64,000 nucleotides of DNA from positions 71,698 to 135,697 of the forward strand of contig PBSY01000007.1 of the NCBI GenBank assembly GCA_002726915.1, read 5' to 3'. The stretch is from Verrucomicrobiales bacterium (lineage in GTDB: Bacteria > Verrucomicrobiota > Verrucomicrobiia > Verrucomicrobiales > DEV007). Below the pieces are notes generated by a model. The model ran no database searches. It saw only the letters and a list, made by a program, of their open reading frames with translations, and was not told the origin of the DNA. Positions 36,847 to 45,786 of the stretch are shown here, piece by piece. The position numbers and the translations under genes are program-made. The stretch's first letter is position 1. Every line of letters begins with the position of its first letter.

Positions 36847-37746
36847 ATGCAGCCAATCCGAATCATGGAAGAAAATGACATTAGCGCCACAGCAGAAAAA
36901 ATGACCCCTTTCGACTACGAAGGGCTCACAGAGCAATATCTCATTCCATGGGGAGCCAATATTGGGTTCGCCCTTCTTATTCTAATTGTTGGTATCATTG
37001 TCTCCAAATGGATCGTGAACTTGGCCCGTCATGGAATGAGGCATGCCAAGTTTGACGACATGCTGATCGACTTTGTCACCAGCCTTCTGAAATGGTTACT
37101 CTACTTCATTTTCATCATCGCCTCCTTAAATCGGCTCGGAGTGCCAACAACGTCTTTTATCGCCGTTCTGGGCGCCGCGGGCCTGGCCATTGGACTTGCT
37201 CTCAAGGATTCACTCCAGAATTTTGCGGCGGGGGGCATGTTGATTATGTTTCGGCCTTTCAAGACGGGTGACTCCATCGAAGCAGGGGGCGCTTCTGGAG
37301 TGGTGGAAGATGTCCAGATTTTCAGCACCACGATGCGCACAGCGGACAACCGTGAAATTGTGCTTCCCAATGGAGACATTTTCAGCGGTAAAATCACGAA
37401 TAACAGTGCTCGAGATACTCGCCGAATCGATCTTGTCGTCGCCATTGGCTACAACGATGACCTTCGAGAAGCCAAGAGAACTCTTGAACAAGTAATCAAC
37501 GCAGAAGACCGTATCCTCGCTGAACCGGAACCCCTAGTCGCCGTCGGTGAACTCGGTGCTTCCAGCGTAGATATCCTCGTTCGCCCCTGGGTCAAAACGC
37601 CTGATTTCTTCGCTACCAAGTGCGCTCTGACCGAAAATATCAAACTTGCGCTCGACGACGCCGGCATATCCATGCCATTCCCCCAGATGGATATTCACGT
37701 CGACCAGGATCCTTCCGGTCCCAGCGTCAGTCCAAAGATGGACTAG
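36847..37746 (+). CDS. small-conductance mechanosensitive channel
   Basis: This MscS-family protein of about 300 residues has three membrane helices (IGFALLILIVGIIVSKWIV; LKWLLYFIFIIASL; and the pore-lining helix SFIAVLGAAGLAIGLALKDSLQNFAAGG), then a cytoplasmic beta domain (FKTGDSIEAGGASGVVEDVQIFSTTMRTADNREIVLPNGDIF) and an alpha/beta domain ending in PFPQMDIHVDQ. It should open at high membrane tension to release solutes on hypo-osmotic shock. ATG codons at 36847 and 36865 are both possible; the track start at 36826 is a TTG. The short size places it with MscS itself rather than MscK. Confidence 0.93.
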   Translation: MQPIRIMEENDISATAEKMTPFDYEGLTEQYLIPWGANIGFALLILIVGIIVSKWIVNLARHGMRHAKFDDMLIDFVTSLLKWLLYFIFIIASLNRLGVPTTSFIAVLGAAGLAIGLALKDSLQNFAAGGMLIMFRPFKTGDSIEAGGASGVVEDVQIFSTTMRTADNREIVLPNGDIFSGKITNNSARDTRRIDLVVAIGYNDDLREAKRTLEQVINAEDRILAEPEPLVAVGELGASSVDILVRPWVKTPDFFATKCALTENIKLALDDAGISMPFPQMDIHVDQDPSGPSVSPKMD

Positions 37747-37755
37747 TCTTCGATC

Positions 37756-38736
37756 TTAACCGAACGCCCGAATAAACCCGACTTCCAGCGCAAGCGCCTC
37801 GAACACATTCGTGTTCAGGTTATCACGCAGAGTCTCCACTGCTCTGACTCGCTGGCTAAGTTCATCGATACTGAGTGAATCTGCGAGCAGGCGGGTGCCC
37901 TGCTCGTAATCGGGCAGGTCGAGGTGCCTTACCCCATGCTGGATCCGTAGCGCATCGCCGAACCACATCATCAGATAATCGATCAGCAGATTCCGCTGCT
38001 GTAGGTATTCAGCTTCGGTAAGGGCCTTGTAGTATTCCTCCCGCCGTTTGAGATAGTCCCCTTCCGTTGTCTTTCGGTAGTGAGCGACTTCAGCCTTCAT
38101 GGCTTCTTCATTCCGTTTTGCGATCGTCGCCTTCTCTTCTTTTAATATTGCAGCGAAGCTGGCCATAAGCCCCAAAGCTCCAGAAACTCCAGTCTGTTGT
38201 TCGACTGCATGTTTCTTCAAGGTCGCGAGAAAATCAGAAGCCGACGGACTCAAGTCTACCGGACCCGGCTCTCTGGCTAGTTTGATTTGAACGCAGCGCG
38301 AAAGAATGGTATCGAGCAGCATTTCCGGACGCGCCGTTAGAAGTAGAAGCCGACAGAAAGCGGGCGGCTCCTCTAAAGTCTTGAGGAAGGCATTCTCTGC
38401 CTCAGGTCCCATACGATCAGCATCTTTGACTACCGCAAATTTGGTCACACCCTTAGGGGCAGCCATTTGGAGCGTGTGCTCGACCGAACGGATCGCAGCG
38501 ACCGTGATTCTCCGCGACTTCGATTCCGGGCCGATAACAGTCGTGGTGGACGATTTGAGATCTTCCAAAGAACTCGCTCCAGTTTCGCCCGATGGATTGA
38601 CCATCTCGATCATTTTAATCGCAAGGGCTTCCTTACCGCTACCAATGGGACCGGTAACAAGATAAGCATGAGCCAGGCGCTCATTCTCCTTGGCCAGTCC
38701 GATCAGATCAACCGCTTTGTCGTAACAAAAGCTCAT
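37756..38736 (-). CDS. holB: DNA polymerase III delta' subunit
   Basis: HolB is the delta' subunit of the clamp loader. The 326-residue protein shows YLVTGPIGSGKEALA (P-loop-like), VTKFAVVKDADRMGPEAENAFLKTLEEPP (sensor and box containing NAFLKTLEEP) and LLLTARPEMLLDTILSRCVQI, with the SRC sensor 1 motif. No clear zinc-binding cysteine cluster is present. It overlaps the tmk stop by four bases (ATGA), the common tmk-holB arrangement, and so is probably translationally coupled. Confidence 0.92.
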   Translation of the reverse strand: MSFCYDKAVDLIGLAKENERLAHAYLVTGPIGSGKEALAIKMIEMVNPSGETGASSLEDLKSSTTTVIGPESKSRRITVAAIRSVEHTLQMAAPKGVTKFAVVKDADRMGPEAENAFLKTLEEPPAFCRLLLLTARPEMLLDTILSRCVQIKLAREPGPVDLSPSASDFLATLKKHAVEQQTGVSGALGLMASFAAILKEEKATIAKRNEEAMKAEVAHYRKTTEGDYLKRREEYYKALTEAEYLQQRNLLIDYLMMWFGDALRIQHGVRHLDLPDYEQGTRLLADSLSIDELSQRVRAVETLRDNLNTNVFEALALEVGFIRAFG

Positions 38737-39377
38737 CCCATCGAAACTCCCACGCGTTTGTTGAAAACTGACTCGATCTCAGTGGTCACCTCGTCGATCG
38801 TTGCTGAGGCATCGATAACGGCGAACCGCTCCGGAGCCTCCGCTGCGAGCCGTAGGTAGCCCTCACGGATCTTTTCAAAAAACTCCATCGGATTCGACTC
38901 CATTCGGTCCTCAACACTGCCACTTGCGGCGACCGCCCGCGAATGCCCTGTTTTAACATCCAGATCAAGCAGGATGGTCAAGTCGGGCATGGTCTCACCA
39001 ACAGCGAAAGAATTGATCTCCTTGACGGCGTCCACATTGAGTCCACGTCCGACCCCCTGATAGACCGTTGTCGAGTCGAGAAATCGATCTGCCACGACCC
39101 AGGTTCCTTTGTCTAAGGCAGGTTCAATCACGCGACGCACCAACTGGGCCCGACTCGCTGCAAAAAGCAGCAACTCGCTCTCATGCGTCAAGTCTGTGCC
39201 TTCCTCATCGAATTGAAGCAGATTTCGAATCTTTTCACCCGCAGGTGTTCCTCCCGGTTCGCGTGTCTGGAGAACATCAAACCCACGGGTTTCCAGCATC
39301 GCGACACAGCGCTGGATTTGCGTGGATTTGCCACAACCTTCCGAACCTTCAAATGTGATAAATTTCCCGCGTTGCAT
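38733..39377 (-). CDS. tmk: thymidylate kinase
   Basis: Tmk phosphorylates dTMP to dTDP. P-loop GKFITFEGSEGCGKSTQ, the DR(Y/F) motif in WVVADRFLDSTTVYQGVGRG, QTREPGGTPAGEKIR, and TILLDLDVKTG are family hallmarks. The segment after DLDV (GHSRAVAASGSVEDRME) is the LID region. ATG at 39377 gives MQRGKFITFEG, the usual distance to the P-loop; ATG at 39392 is five residues longer and cannot be excluded. It starts an operon with holB and is divergent from hisI. Confidence 0.95.
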   Translation of the reverse strand: MQRGKFITFEGSEGCGKSTQIQRCVAMLETRGFDVLQTREPGGTPAGEKIRNLLQFDEEGTDLTHESELLLFAASRAQLVRRVIEPALDKGTWVVADRFLDSTTVYQGVGRGLNVDAVKEINSFAVGETMPDLTILLDLDVKTGHSRAVAASGSVEDRMESNPMEFFEKIREGYLRLAAEAPERFAVIDASATIDEVTTEIESVFNKRVGVSMG

Positions 39378-39451
39378 CGGAGACAATTGCATCTATGAAT
39401 GCGTGACACAGGAAAGTCTATTCCTAATTATTCTCAACCCTAAACAGAATC

Positions 39452-39904
39452 ATGTCCGATACAGCAAAAATAACCTTTGGATCGCGCGACGACAGGAAAA
39501 TCGTCGAAACCGAACTCACTTTCGCGCCAAAATTCGATGATCATGGACTAATCGTGGCCATTGCCCAGGACTCCGATACCAACGAGGTTCTCATGGTGGC
39601 TTACATGAATGAGGATTCTCTTAAACAGACCCTCGCTATCGGCGAAGCAGTCTACTTTTCCCGAAGCCGGCAGGAAATATGGCACAAAGGAGCCACTTCG
39701 GGCCACACGCAAACCGTTGAAAAAATACTCACAGACTGTGATCAGGATGCCTTGGTTCTCAAAGTGCGCCAAAAAGGTCCCGGTTGCTGCCACGTCGGAT
39801 ATAGATCTTGCTTCTACAGAAATATACAGGAAGCCGGTGATCCCGTATCTTTAAATCAGGTGATCGAAGATCGGAGTTACGACCCGAATGTGGTCTACAA
39901 GTAA
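39452..39904 (+). CDS. hisI: phosphoribosyl-AMP cyclohydrolase
   Basis: HisI opens the purine ring of phosphoribosyl-AMP in histidine synthesis. The 150-residue protein shows the conserved VLMVAYMNEDSLKQTL, YFSRSRQEIWHKGATSGHTQTV, DCDQDALVLKVRQKGPGCCHVGYRSCFYR, where the cysteines and aspartates bind zinc and magnesium. There is no fused HisE (pyrophosphohydrolase) domain, so HisE must be separate. hisC at 2831 is the only other histidine gene in the window. Confidence 0.96.
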   Translation: MSDTAKITFGSRDDRKIVETELTFAPKFDDHGLIVAIAQDSDTNEVLMVAYMNEDSLKQTLAIGEAVYFSRSRQEIWHKGATSGHTQTVEKILTDCDQDALVLKVRQKGPGCCHVGYRSCFYRNIQEAGDPVSLNQVIEDRSYDPNVVYK

Positions 39905-40019
39905 AAGAAAACGCTCTTACGGCCGCCCTTGCTATGCGCACCCGTGCAGAAGAGACAGGGCTGAGTTAGCATTCGAAAGCGACAGAAACCAACCAACCTT
40001 TTCGCCGCAATAAGCACTA

Positions 40020-41993
40020 ATGAAATCCCTTTGGTCTGATTCAGAAGCCCGCAAATTCAGAGGTCACCTCGGCAAGCGCGTCTACACGTCACGACTGCTA
40101 GGTGCCAATCCCGAACTCGTTCTCCACGGCGGCGGTAACACTTCGGTTAAGATCAATGAGAAAGATTTCTTCGGCGATAAAGTTGATGTTCTCTATGTCA
40201 AAGGATCCGGCTGGGACCTCGCTACAATCGAGAAACAGGGCTTCGCTCCCGTGCGCATGGACGCTCTCCTGAAGATGGCCGAACGCAAAGGGCTGTCTGA
40301 TCCCGAAATGGTGAAGCAGCAGCGTGCTGCCATGCTTGAACCGAACGCTCCCAATCCGAGCATCGAGGCCATCCTCCACGCTACGATCCCACAGAAGTTT
40401 GTCGATCACACGCATGCTAATGCAGTCGTAGCCCTGACCAATCACAAGAACGGTCGCGAAGCGGTCGAGGAAGTCTATAGCGACCGCGTTGCCGTCATTC
40501 CCTACGTCATGCCAGGTTTCGATCTTGCCAAGGCCGTCGCAAAGGCCCTCGCAAAGGTCGATCCCTACAAGCTTGAAGGTATCATCCTGATGAACCACGG
40601 CATCTTCACGATGCATGACGACGCAAAAACGAGCTACGAACTCATGATTAAGCTCGTGACTGATGCCGAGCGCTACCTCGCCAAAAAGCTTGGCAAAGGC
40701 TTCAAGCTTCCTAAAGCTCAGCCGAACGAAGACCTGCTCGCTCTTTCCGAAATCCGAAAACTAGTTTCCGAACTCCGTGGCGTCCCAGTAATTGCCTCGC
40801 TTGACCAGTCCCCTTTCGCTGCTGGCTTCGCGAGTCGCAAGGACGTTGCTCGTCTCGCGACTCGCGGACCACTAACGCCCGATCACACTATCCGTAGCAA
40901 GCGGATCCCTGCGATCATTGGCACAGACTCCGCTAAGGCTCTAAGTAGGTTCGCTGCCGACTACGCCAAGTATTTCGAGAAATACAACCAAGGTGAAACT
41001 ATACTCACTCCCGATCCCCGATGGGCAGTTTGGCGGGACAAGGGCGTCATCAGCTTCGGGGCGACCGAAAAAGAGGCCGGTATCCTTGCCGATATCGTGA
41101 CTCACACTTGGCAAACAATTCAAAAGACCGAAGCTGCCTTCGAAGGTGGTTGGAAAGCTCTTCCAGCCGGAAAACTCTTTGAAATCGAATACTGGGAACT
41201 CGAGCAAGCTAAACTAAAGAAGGGCGGCTCCACTCCAACTCACCAAGGCAAAGTTGCCGTGGTAACCGGATCTGCTGCTGGTATTGGTTTTGCTTGTGCT
41301 GAATCTCTGGCCGAGCAGGGAGCCAAAGTCATTGGCATTGATCTCAGTCCTGAGATTAAAGAGCAGATGGCCAAAATCGGTGGCATTGGCGTTATTGCCA
41401 ATCTTACCAATGATCAGAAAGTCAAATCAGTGATCGACGACGTTGTGCGCCGTTTCGGTGGCATCGATATTCTTGTCAGCAACGCTGGTATATTTACGGC
41501 CGGAGCCTACCTCGAACACCTTGAGTCATCGAACTGGGAGAAATCCATGGCCGTCAACCTGACCAGCCATCAACTGCTCCTTAAGAACACCATTCCCTAT
41601 CTCAAAAACGGAATCGACGGGGCGATCGTCCTTGTAGGCTCCCGCAATGTCAATGCACCCGGCGCCGGCGCCGCCAGTTACTCCTGCGCCAAAGCAGGTC
41701 TGACCCAACTCTGCCGCGTGGCCTCACTGGAACTCGCTCCTTTCGGAGTACGCTGCAACATCATTCACCCCGATGCGGTCTTTGATACGAAGCTTTGGAC
41801 TCCAGAGAACCTCAAGCGCTCCGCTGAGCGCTACAACATGTCCGTTGAGGAGTATAAGACTCGCAACCTCATGAAGACAGAAATCAAGTCCAAGGATGTC
41901 GGCAACATGGTCGCAGCCATGGCCAGTCCATTGTTCGGAAAGACTACCGGGGCTCAGATTCCGATCGATGGTGGTAACGACCGCGTGATTTAG
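40020..41993 (+). CDS. class II aldolase / short-chain dehydrogenase fusion
   Basis: The N-terminal half (about 1-400) is a class II aldolase domain: LHGGGNTSVKIN and DHTHANAVVALTN carry the expected zinc-binding histidines, and ILMNHGIFTM the third. The C-terminal half (about 415-657) is an SDR dehydrogenase with VVTGSAAGIGFACAE for NAD binding, LVSNAGIF, and SYSCAKAGL with the catalytic Tyr and Lys. This layout is found in bifunctional rhamnulose-1-phosphate aldolase/lactaldehyde dehydrogenase and in a related, less specific group. It should cleave a ketose phosphate and handle the released aldehyde. Rhamnose or fucose is likely but the exact sugar is not readable, and no sugar kinase or isomerase is adjacent. 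Confidence 0.9.
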   Translation: MKSLWSDSEARKFRGHLGKRVYTSRLLGANPELVLHGGGNTSVKINEKDFFGDKVDVLYVKGSGWDLATIEKQGFAPVRMDALLKMAERKGLSDPEMVKQQRAAMLEPNAPNPSIEAILHATIPQKFVDHTHANAVVALTNHKNGREAVEEVYSDRVAVIPYVMPGFDLAKAVAKALAKVDPYKLEGIILMNHGIFTMHDDAKTSYELMIKLVTDAERYLAKKLGKGFKLPKAQPNEDLLALSEIRKLVSELRGVPVIASLDQSPFAAGFASRKDVARLATRGPLTPDHTIRSKRIPAIIGTDSAKALSRFAADYAKYFEKYNQGETILTPDPRWAVWRDKGVISFGATEKEAGILADIVTHTWQTIQKTEAAFEGGWKALPAGKLFEIEYWELEQAKLKKGGSTPTHQGKVAVVTGSAAGIGFACAESLAEQGAKVIGIDLSPEIKEQMAKIGGIGVIANLTNDQKVKSVIDDVVRRFGGIDILVSNAGIFTAGAYLEHLESSNWEKSMAVNLTSHQLLLKNTIPYLKNGIDGAIVLVGSRNVNAPGAGAASYSCAKAGLTQLCRVASLELAPFGVRCNIIHPDAVFDTKLWTPENLKRSAERYNMSVEEYKTRNLMKTEIKSKDVGNMVAAMASPLFGKTTGAQIPIDGGNDRVI

Positions 41994-42014
41994 TAACGGA
42001 ATGCTCGACCTCAG

Positions 42015-42046
42015 CCTCCGAGGCCGCCCTCGCAAGGTGGCGGAGG
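42015..42046. terminator. GC-rich stem-loop between convergent genes
   Basis: CCTCCG and GCCGCC pair with GGTGGC and CGGAGG around a CTCGCAA loop, with one bulge and a G-U pair. It lies between the stops of the aldolase/dehydrogenase and the DUF2007 gene, where a bidirectional terminator is expected, but neither strand has a T tract. Confidence 0.35.
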
Positions 42047-42061
42047 AGGGCAAGCTTCCAT

Positions 42062-42400
42062 CTATTTTCTCGTCAAGGCCAACAGGCTCTCGCATGACCA
42101 GCAGGCTTCAAAGTTACCCGGGTTTATTTCTCCGCAAGAGGGACAGGCCACCTCCTCGTTCACTTTTCCAGCGTTGATACGCGAATTTTCGACGTATTCC
42201 TTCAGCACCTGCAAAGCGCGAGGGTAATCCTCGTCGTGAATCACGTTGAGGGCGGGAAAGAACTCAGGAATCGGCACCTCACTAAAACCAGCCATGCAGA
42301 GGTGCTCGTTGCGGATCACCGTCGCTATTCCCTCGCTCTCAAGGATCGACTTCATGTGTCCGACGATTGTTGAGTCCGCCTCGCGAAAGAGTTCCCTCAT
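42062..42400 (-). CDS. DUF2007 domain protein with zinc ribbon
   Basis: The 112-residue protein opens with a DUF2007 domain (MRELFREADSTIVGHMKSILESEGIATVIRNEH ... NVIHDEDYPRALQVL), a small ferredoxin-like fold linked to PII-like signalling by name only. The C-terminal 30 residues contain a zinc-ribbon-type motif with CPSC and CWSC (ACPSCGEINPGNFEACWSCESLL). It is probably a soluble cytoplasmic protein, with function unknown. ATG at 42400 is well placed. It converges with the aldolase gene and is divergent from the penicillin-binding protein gene. Confidence 0.85.
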   Translation of the reverse strand: MRELFREADSTIVGHMKSILESEGIATVIRNEHLCMAGFSEVPIPEFFPALNVIHDEDYPRALQVLKEYVENSRINAGKVNEEVACPSCGEINPGNFEACWSCESLLALTRK

Positions 42401-42505
42401 TTAGTAGGTAGTCTACCAGAACGAATAGGGCCTCAGAAAGCCCTTTTCCCGAAAAGGGGCTCACGGTTCGAGCGACGGGAGAATCTCACCAAAATCATCT
42501 GTAAA

Positions 42506-42535
42506 TTGGACCAATCGAGTTATTTAACCTATCTT
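42506..42535 (+). promoter_or_regulatory. candidate sigma-70-like promoter for the PBP gene
   Basis: TTGGAC and TATCTT are separated by 18 bases in the 158-base gap, about 20 bases upstream of the start codon at 42559. Both match the consensus in four or more positions. It is a pattern match only. Confidence 0.35.
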
Positions 42536-42558
42536 AAGAAGTCTCTCTCCCTGTGCCC

Positions 42559-44829
42559 ATGCCACAAAAGAAACCCCAACACGCAAAATCAGGTCCCTTC
42601 GAAATGATCTACGCGAAGTCACGTCGCAAGAAAGGTCGCAAGAAAGGTCGCAAGAAAGGTCGTTCTGGCTTTTCCAGGGCACTGTTCCGACTTGGATCAA
42701 CTCTAACGGCCTTAGGTATCACTTTGAGCGTTATTGGATCCATCTACTTCAGTATCTTAGCGAAACGCTTCGACATGAACGTGATCAAGGAGGTCCCTCA
42801 GCGCACCCTTGTCTACAGTAAGCAGGGCAACCTTCTTGGCCATCTATCTGGTCATGGGGAAAACCGCCTCGTCGTTGACGCCTCGGAAGTCTCCGATCAC
42901 TTCATTAATGCCTTGCTCGCCAGAGAAGACAGCCGCTTCTATGAACATAGTGGCGTCGATTACATCGGGGCGATGCGGGCAGTTGTGCTCAACATCAAAG
43001 CTAGAGGCTTCGACCAGGGCGCTTCGACCCTGACCATGCAACTGGCTAAGAATGCCTACGGCAACAAAGACAAAACCATTCACCGAAAACTGCTAGAAGT
43101 CGCCATCGCCGTACGGATCGAACAAAACTACAGCAAGGATGAAATCCTAGGCTTCTACATGAACCGGATCTACTTTGGGTCCGGCCTTTACGGTATCGAG
43201 CGTGCTTCGCAGGGTTTCTTTATGAAACCCGCCAGCGACCTCACCCCCGGCGAAGGCGCCATGCTCGCCGGTGTCATTCGTGGTCCTAGCCTACTCAACC
43301 CATTTCGCAGTCTCGAAGCTGCTACAGACATACGCGACGAAGTAGTTGCCCGAATGGTCGCGGAAAAGCTCATTAGCGAAGCCGACGCAGCAGAAGCAAA
43401 AACCGAGACTATCACTCTCCGCCCCCCTGACAAACGCCTAGCAACTGGGAGCTATAATCTCCAGACCGTCTTTGATCTGCTAAGTGATTTCCTCGCGCCT
43501 GAAGACATCGAGAACGGTGGTCTCAAGATACACACCACCCTCGACGCCGAGCTTCAGGCCTCTGCCGAAAAGTCTCTAGACGACCACCTCACAAGAATCG
43601 AATCCCGCCCTGGTTTTCAGCATCCGAAAAAAAGCGTTCACCAGCGCGGCAAAGCGACTCGCTATCTCCAAGGAGCCGTCGTCAGCCTCGACAACTCCAG
43701 TGGTGCGATCCTCGCAATGGTCGGTGGCCGTAGCTTTGGGGACAGCGCTTTCAATCGAGTTTACCGTGCCCACCGCCAAGTTGGCTCCACCTTCAAGCCC
43801 TTTGTTTACGCCAATGCTTTCGAAACCACTGGCCTGCTGCCCGGAGCCTACGTCAATGATGACCTTATTAGTCTTAGCCATAACGGCGGCCCCGTCTGGA
43901 GCCCTCAAAATAGCGATGGAACTTTTACCGGTCTGCAGCCTTCCGCTGTCGGCCTTATCCGCTCGCGTAACACCATGTCGATCCGCGTCGGACAACTTGG
44001 AGGGATACATAATGTGAGGGAGCTCGCTAGGACTCTCAAATTCGGTGAAATACCAGATTCACCGGTCATCTATCTCGGCGCGTTCGAGACGACCCCCATG
44101 ACCGTTACCAGCGCCATGTCTATCTTTGCGGCCAAGGGCGTCAACTTCACGCCATACCTGATCGAGCGGATCGAAAACAGCAACGGCGATCTTCTTTACC
44201 AGAATCAGATTCGTGTAACCCAAGTCCTGCGCGAATCTACCGCCTGGATGACAGCGGATATCCTCGGGGAAGTCATGTCGACGGGAACCGGAGTTTCGGC
44301 GCGAAATGCCGGCTACACCGTTCCCTCCTATGGCAAAACCGGAACCACAAATGACTACAGAGATGCTTGGTTCGTTGGCTTCACAGACAAAATCACCACC
44401 GGAGTCTGGGTTGGGCTCGACCAACCCAAGACAATCATGGAAAGAGGTTATGGCAGCACACTCGCCCTGCCCGTCTGGACGGAGGTCATGAAAACAGCTG
44501 AAAACTCTGGATATGCCGCCGAAGCCCTGCCGTTGCCACCCGGTTGCAAGAACACCATTCTCTGCCGGGAATGCGGGTTGCTCGCCGGCAAACAAACTTT
44601 GTATCCTTATCAGATGCCCCTCCCTCCCGACCGTCAACCAAGTGCTACTTGCCGCGGCCACGGGTTAGGCCCCTTCGCGGGGATGGACCGTAAGCCCCGA
44701 GCCTATTCTATCCCGGGAGGGCTAGTCGCCCGGCCAATCAATTCACAGAGATCACCGCTTGGTGAAGGCGACTTCGGCAATAAGGTGAAAAAAATTGGCC
44801 GCTTTCTCTTTGGGAGGGGCGAACGCTGA
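42559..44829 (+). CDS. class A penicillin-binding protein (transglycosylase/transpeptidase)
   Basis: The protein polymerises and cross-links peptidoglycan outside the inner membrane. After a basic cytoplasmic tail it has one membrane helix (residues about 40-65), then a family 51 transglycosylase domain (EDSRFYEHSGVDYIGAMRA; GASTLTMQLAKNAYG; RKLLEVAIAVRIEQNYSKDEIL) and a transpeptidase domain with SxxK in GSTFKPFVYA, SxN in SRN, and KTG in GKTGTTNDYRDAWFVG. Near the C-terminus there is CKNTILCRECGLLAG, a cysteine-rich element unusual for the family. A PBP1A-like role is likely. Start at 42559 ATG instead of the GTG at 42553. The tail contains a repeated KKGR. Confidence 0.95.
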   Translation: MPQKKPQHAKSGPFEMIYAKSRRKKGRKKGRKKGRSGFSRALFRLGSTLTALGITLSVIGSIYFSILAKRFDMNVIKEVPQRTLVYSKQGNLLGHLSGHGENRLVVDASEVSDHFINALLAREDSRFYEHSGVDYIGAMRAVVLNIKARGFDQGASTLTMQLAKNAYGNKDKTIHRKLLEVAIAVRIEQNYSKDEILGFYMNRIYFGSGLYGIERASQGFFMKPASDLTPGEGAMLAGVIRGPSLLNPFRSLEAATDIRDEVVARMVAEKLISEADAAEAKTETITLRPPDKRLATGSYNLQTVFDLLSDFLAPEDIENGGLKIHTTLDAELQASAEKSLDDHLTRIESRPGFQHPKKSVHQRGKATRYLQGAVVSLDNSSGAILAMVGGRSFGDSAFNRVYRAHRQVGSTFKPFVYANAFETTGLLPGAYVNDDLISLSHNGGPVWSPQNSDGTFTGLQPSAVGLIRSRNTMSIRVGQLGGIHNVRELARTLKFGEIPDSPVIYLGAFETTPMTVTSAMSIFAAKGVNFTPYLIERIENSNGDLLYQNQIRVTQVLRESTAWMTADILGEVMSTGTGVSARNAGYTVPSYGKTGTTNDYRDAWFVGFTDKITTGVWVGLDQPKTIMERGYGSTLALPVWTEVMKTAENSGYAAEALPLPPGCKNTILCRECGLLAGKQTLYPYQMPLPPDRQPSATCRGHGLGPFAGMDRKPRAYSIPGGLVARPINSQRSPLGEGDFGNKVKKIGRFLFGRGER
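42625..42660 (+). repeat. three tandem 12-base repeats in the PBP tail
   Basis: Three perfect copies of CGCAAGAAAGGT lie in frame at codons encoding RKKG in the cytoplasmic tail, giving the basic run KKGRKKGRKKGR. Copy number could change by slippage without shifting the frame. Confidence 0.9.
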
Positions 44830-44940
44830 GCCTTCTGGGGTTTATGTTTTGTATCAAGATGAGGTATAAAAAGCATACTAATCCCAGTATTTAGGTCTGG
44901 AAAAGATTTCTGGTTGTGTCATTTTCGGAAGGTCCCCAAA

Positions 44941-45765
44941 ATGAACAACCCACGCGATAAGTTTTTCAGTCTCGTCCCTGACGGATCTCCTCATGATGTG
45001 AAGGGCGAGCGTGAGGTGATGCTACCCGGTATGTCCCTCGAAATCCACGCGACTCGCAAGATTCGTCTGGAACAGTGGGACCTAAAGGGCCTCATTGACC
45101 CCTACTGGCGCCTCTACTGTCCGGTCGAGGGCAAGGCGATCGTGTGCATTGGTGACAAAGAGATTGAGCTCGTGCCCGGAAATTTGTACCTGATTCCCCC
45201 ACGCACTTCAATCACCTCGCACAATCCTGAACCCTTCACGAAGTGGTATGTGCACTTCATCCTAGGCCGGTCCGATCTTCTATCTGTTTCGGGTATCTAC
45301 ACCCAAGAGATCGATGAAATCAGCCAAGGTTTTATTGACACACTCAATAATGCCAAGGGTGAGCCCTGCAATTGGGAGTCAGCAAGCTTGGTCATCCACG
45401 CTCTCGGCAACCTTCCTTCCTCCGCGTGGACCGACCAGAAACTCGACCCACGTGTAGAGAAAGCGATGGATTTCCTCGAAACAAACCTTGCCCGCAAGAT
45501 TAACGCAGAGGACGCCGCAAAGGCCGCCGGTGTCAGCGTGAGAAATCTCAATCACCTGTTCCGCTCCCAGCTCCGGGTAGCCCCCATGGGAGTGCTGCTC
45601 AATTATCGCCTCGACAAAGCCTGCCATTTGCTGCGTCACTCGGATCAATCAATCGAACAAGTCGCTGAGAATTGCGGTTTCCCCAACCGCTATTATTTTA
45701 GCCGCATGCTCAAGCAACATCGGGGAATCTCTCCAGCCGCCTATCGAAAAGGGCAGCTATACTGA
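44941..45765 (+). CDS. AraC family transcriptional regulator
   Basis: The N-terminal half is a cupin-like sensor domain (about residues 20-120; GKAIVCIGDKEIELVPGNLYLIPPRTS), and the C-terminal half is an AraC-type double helix-turn-helix (DAAKAAGVSVRNLNHLFRSQL, then IEQVAENCGFPNRYYFSRMLKQHRGISPAAYRK). Such regulators usually control sugar-use genes. The ligand and target are not readable. The track begins with a GTG at 44914; the ATG at 44941 (MNNPRDKFF) is preferred. It follows the PBP gene and precedes the DUF2071 gene, with 21 bases in between. Confidence 0.92.
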   Translation: MNNPRDKFFSLVPDGSPHDVKGEREVMLPGMSLEIHATRKIRLEQWDLKGLIDPYWRLYCPVEGKAIVCIGDKEIELVPGNLYLIPPRTSITSHNPEPFTKWYVHFILGRSDLLSVSGIYTQEIDEISQGFIDTLNNAKGEPCNWESASLVIHALGNLPSSAWTDQKLDPRVEKAMDFLETNLARKINAEDAAKAAGVSVRNLNHLFRSQLRVAPMGVLLNYRLDKACHLLRHSDQSIEQVAENCGFPNRYYFSRMLKQHRGISPAAYRKGQLY

Positions 45766-45786
45766 GCCTTCACTGTCCTATGCGTA

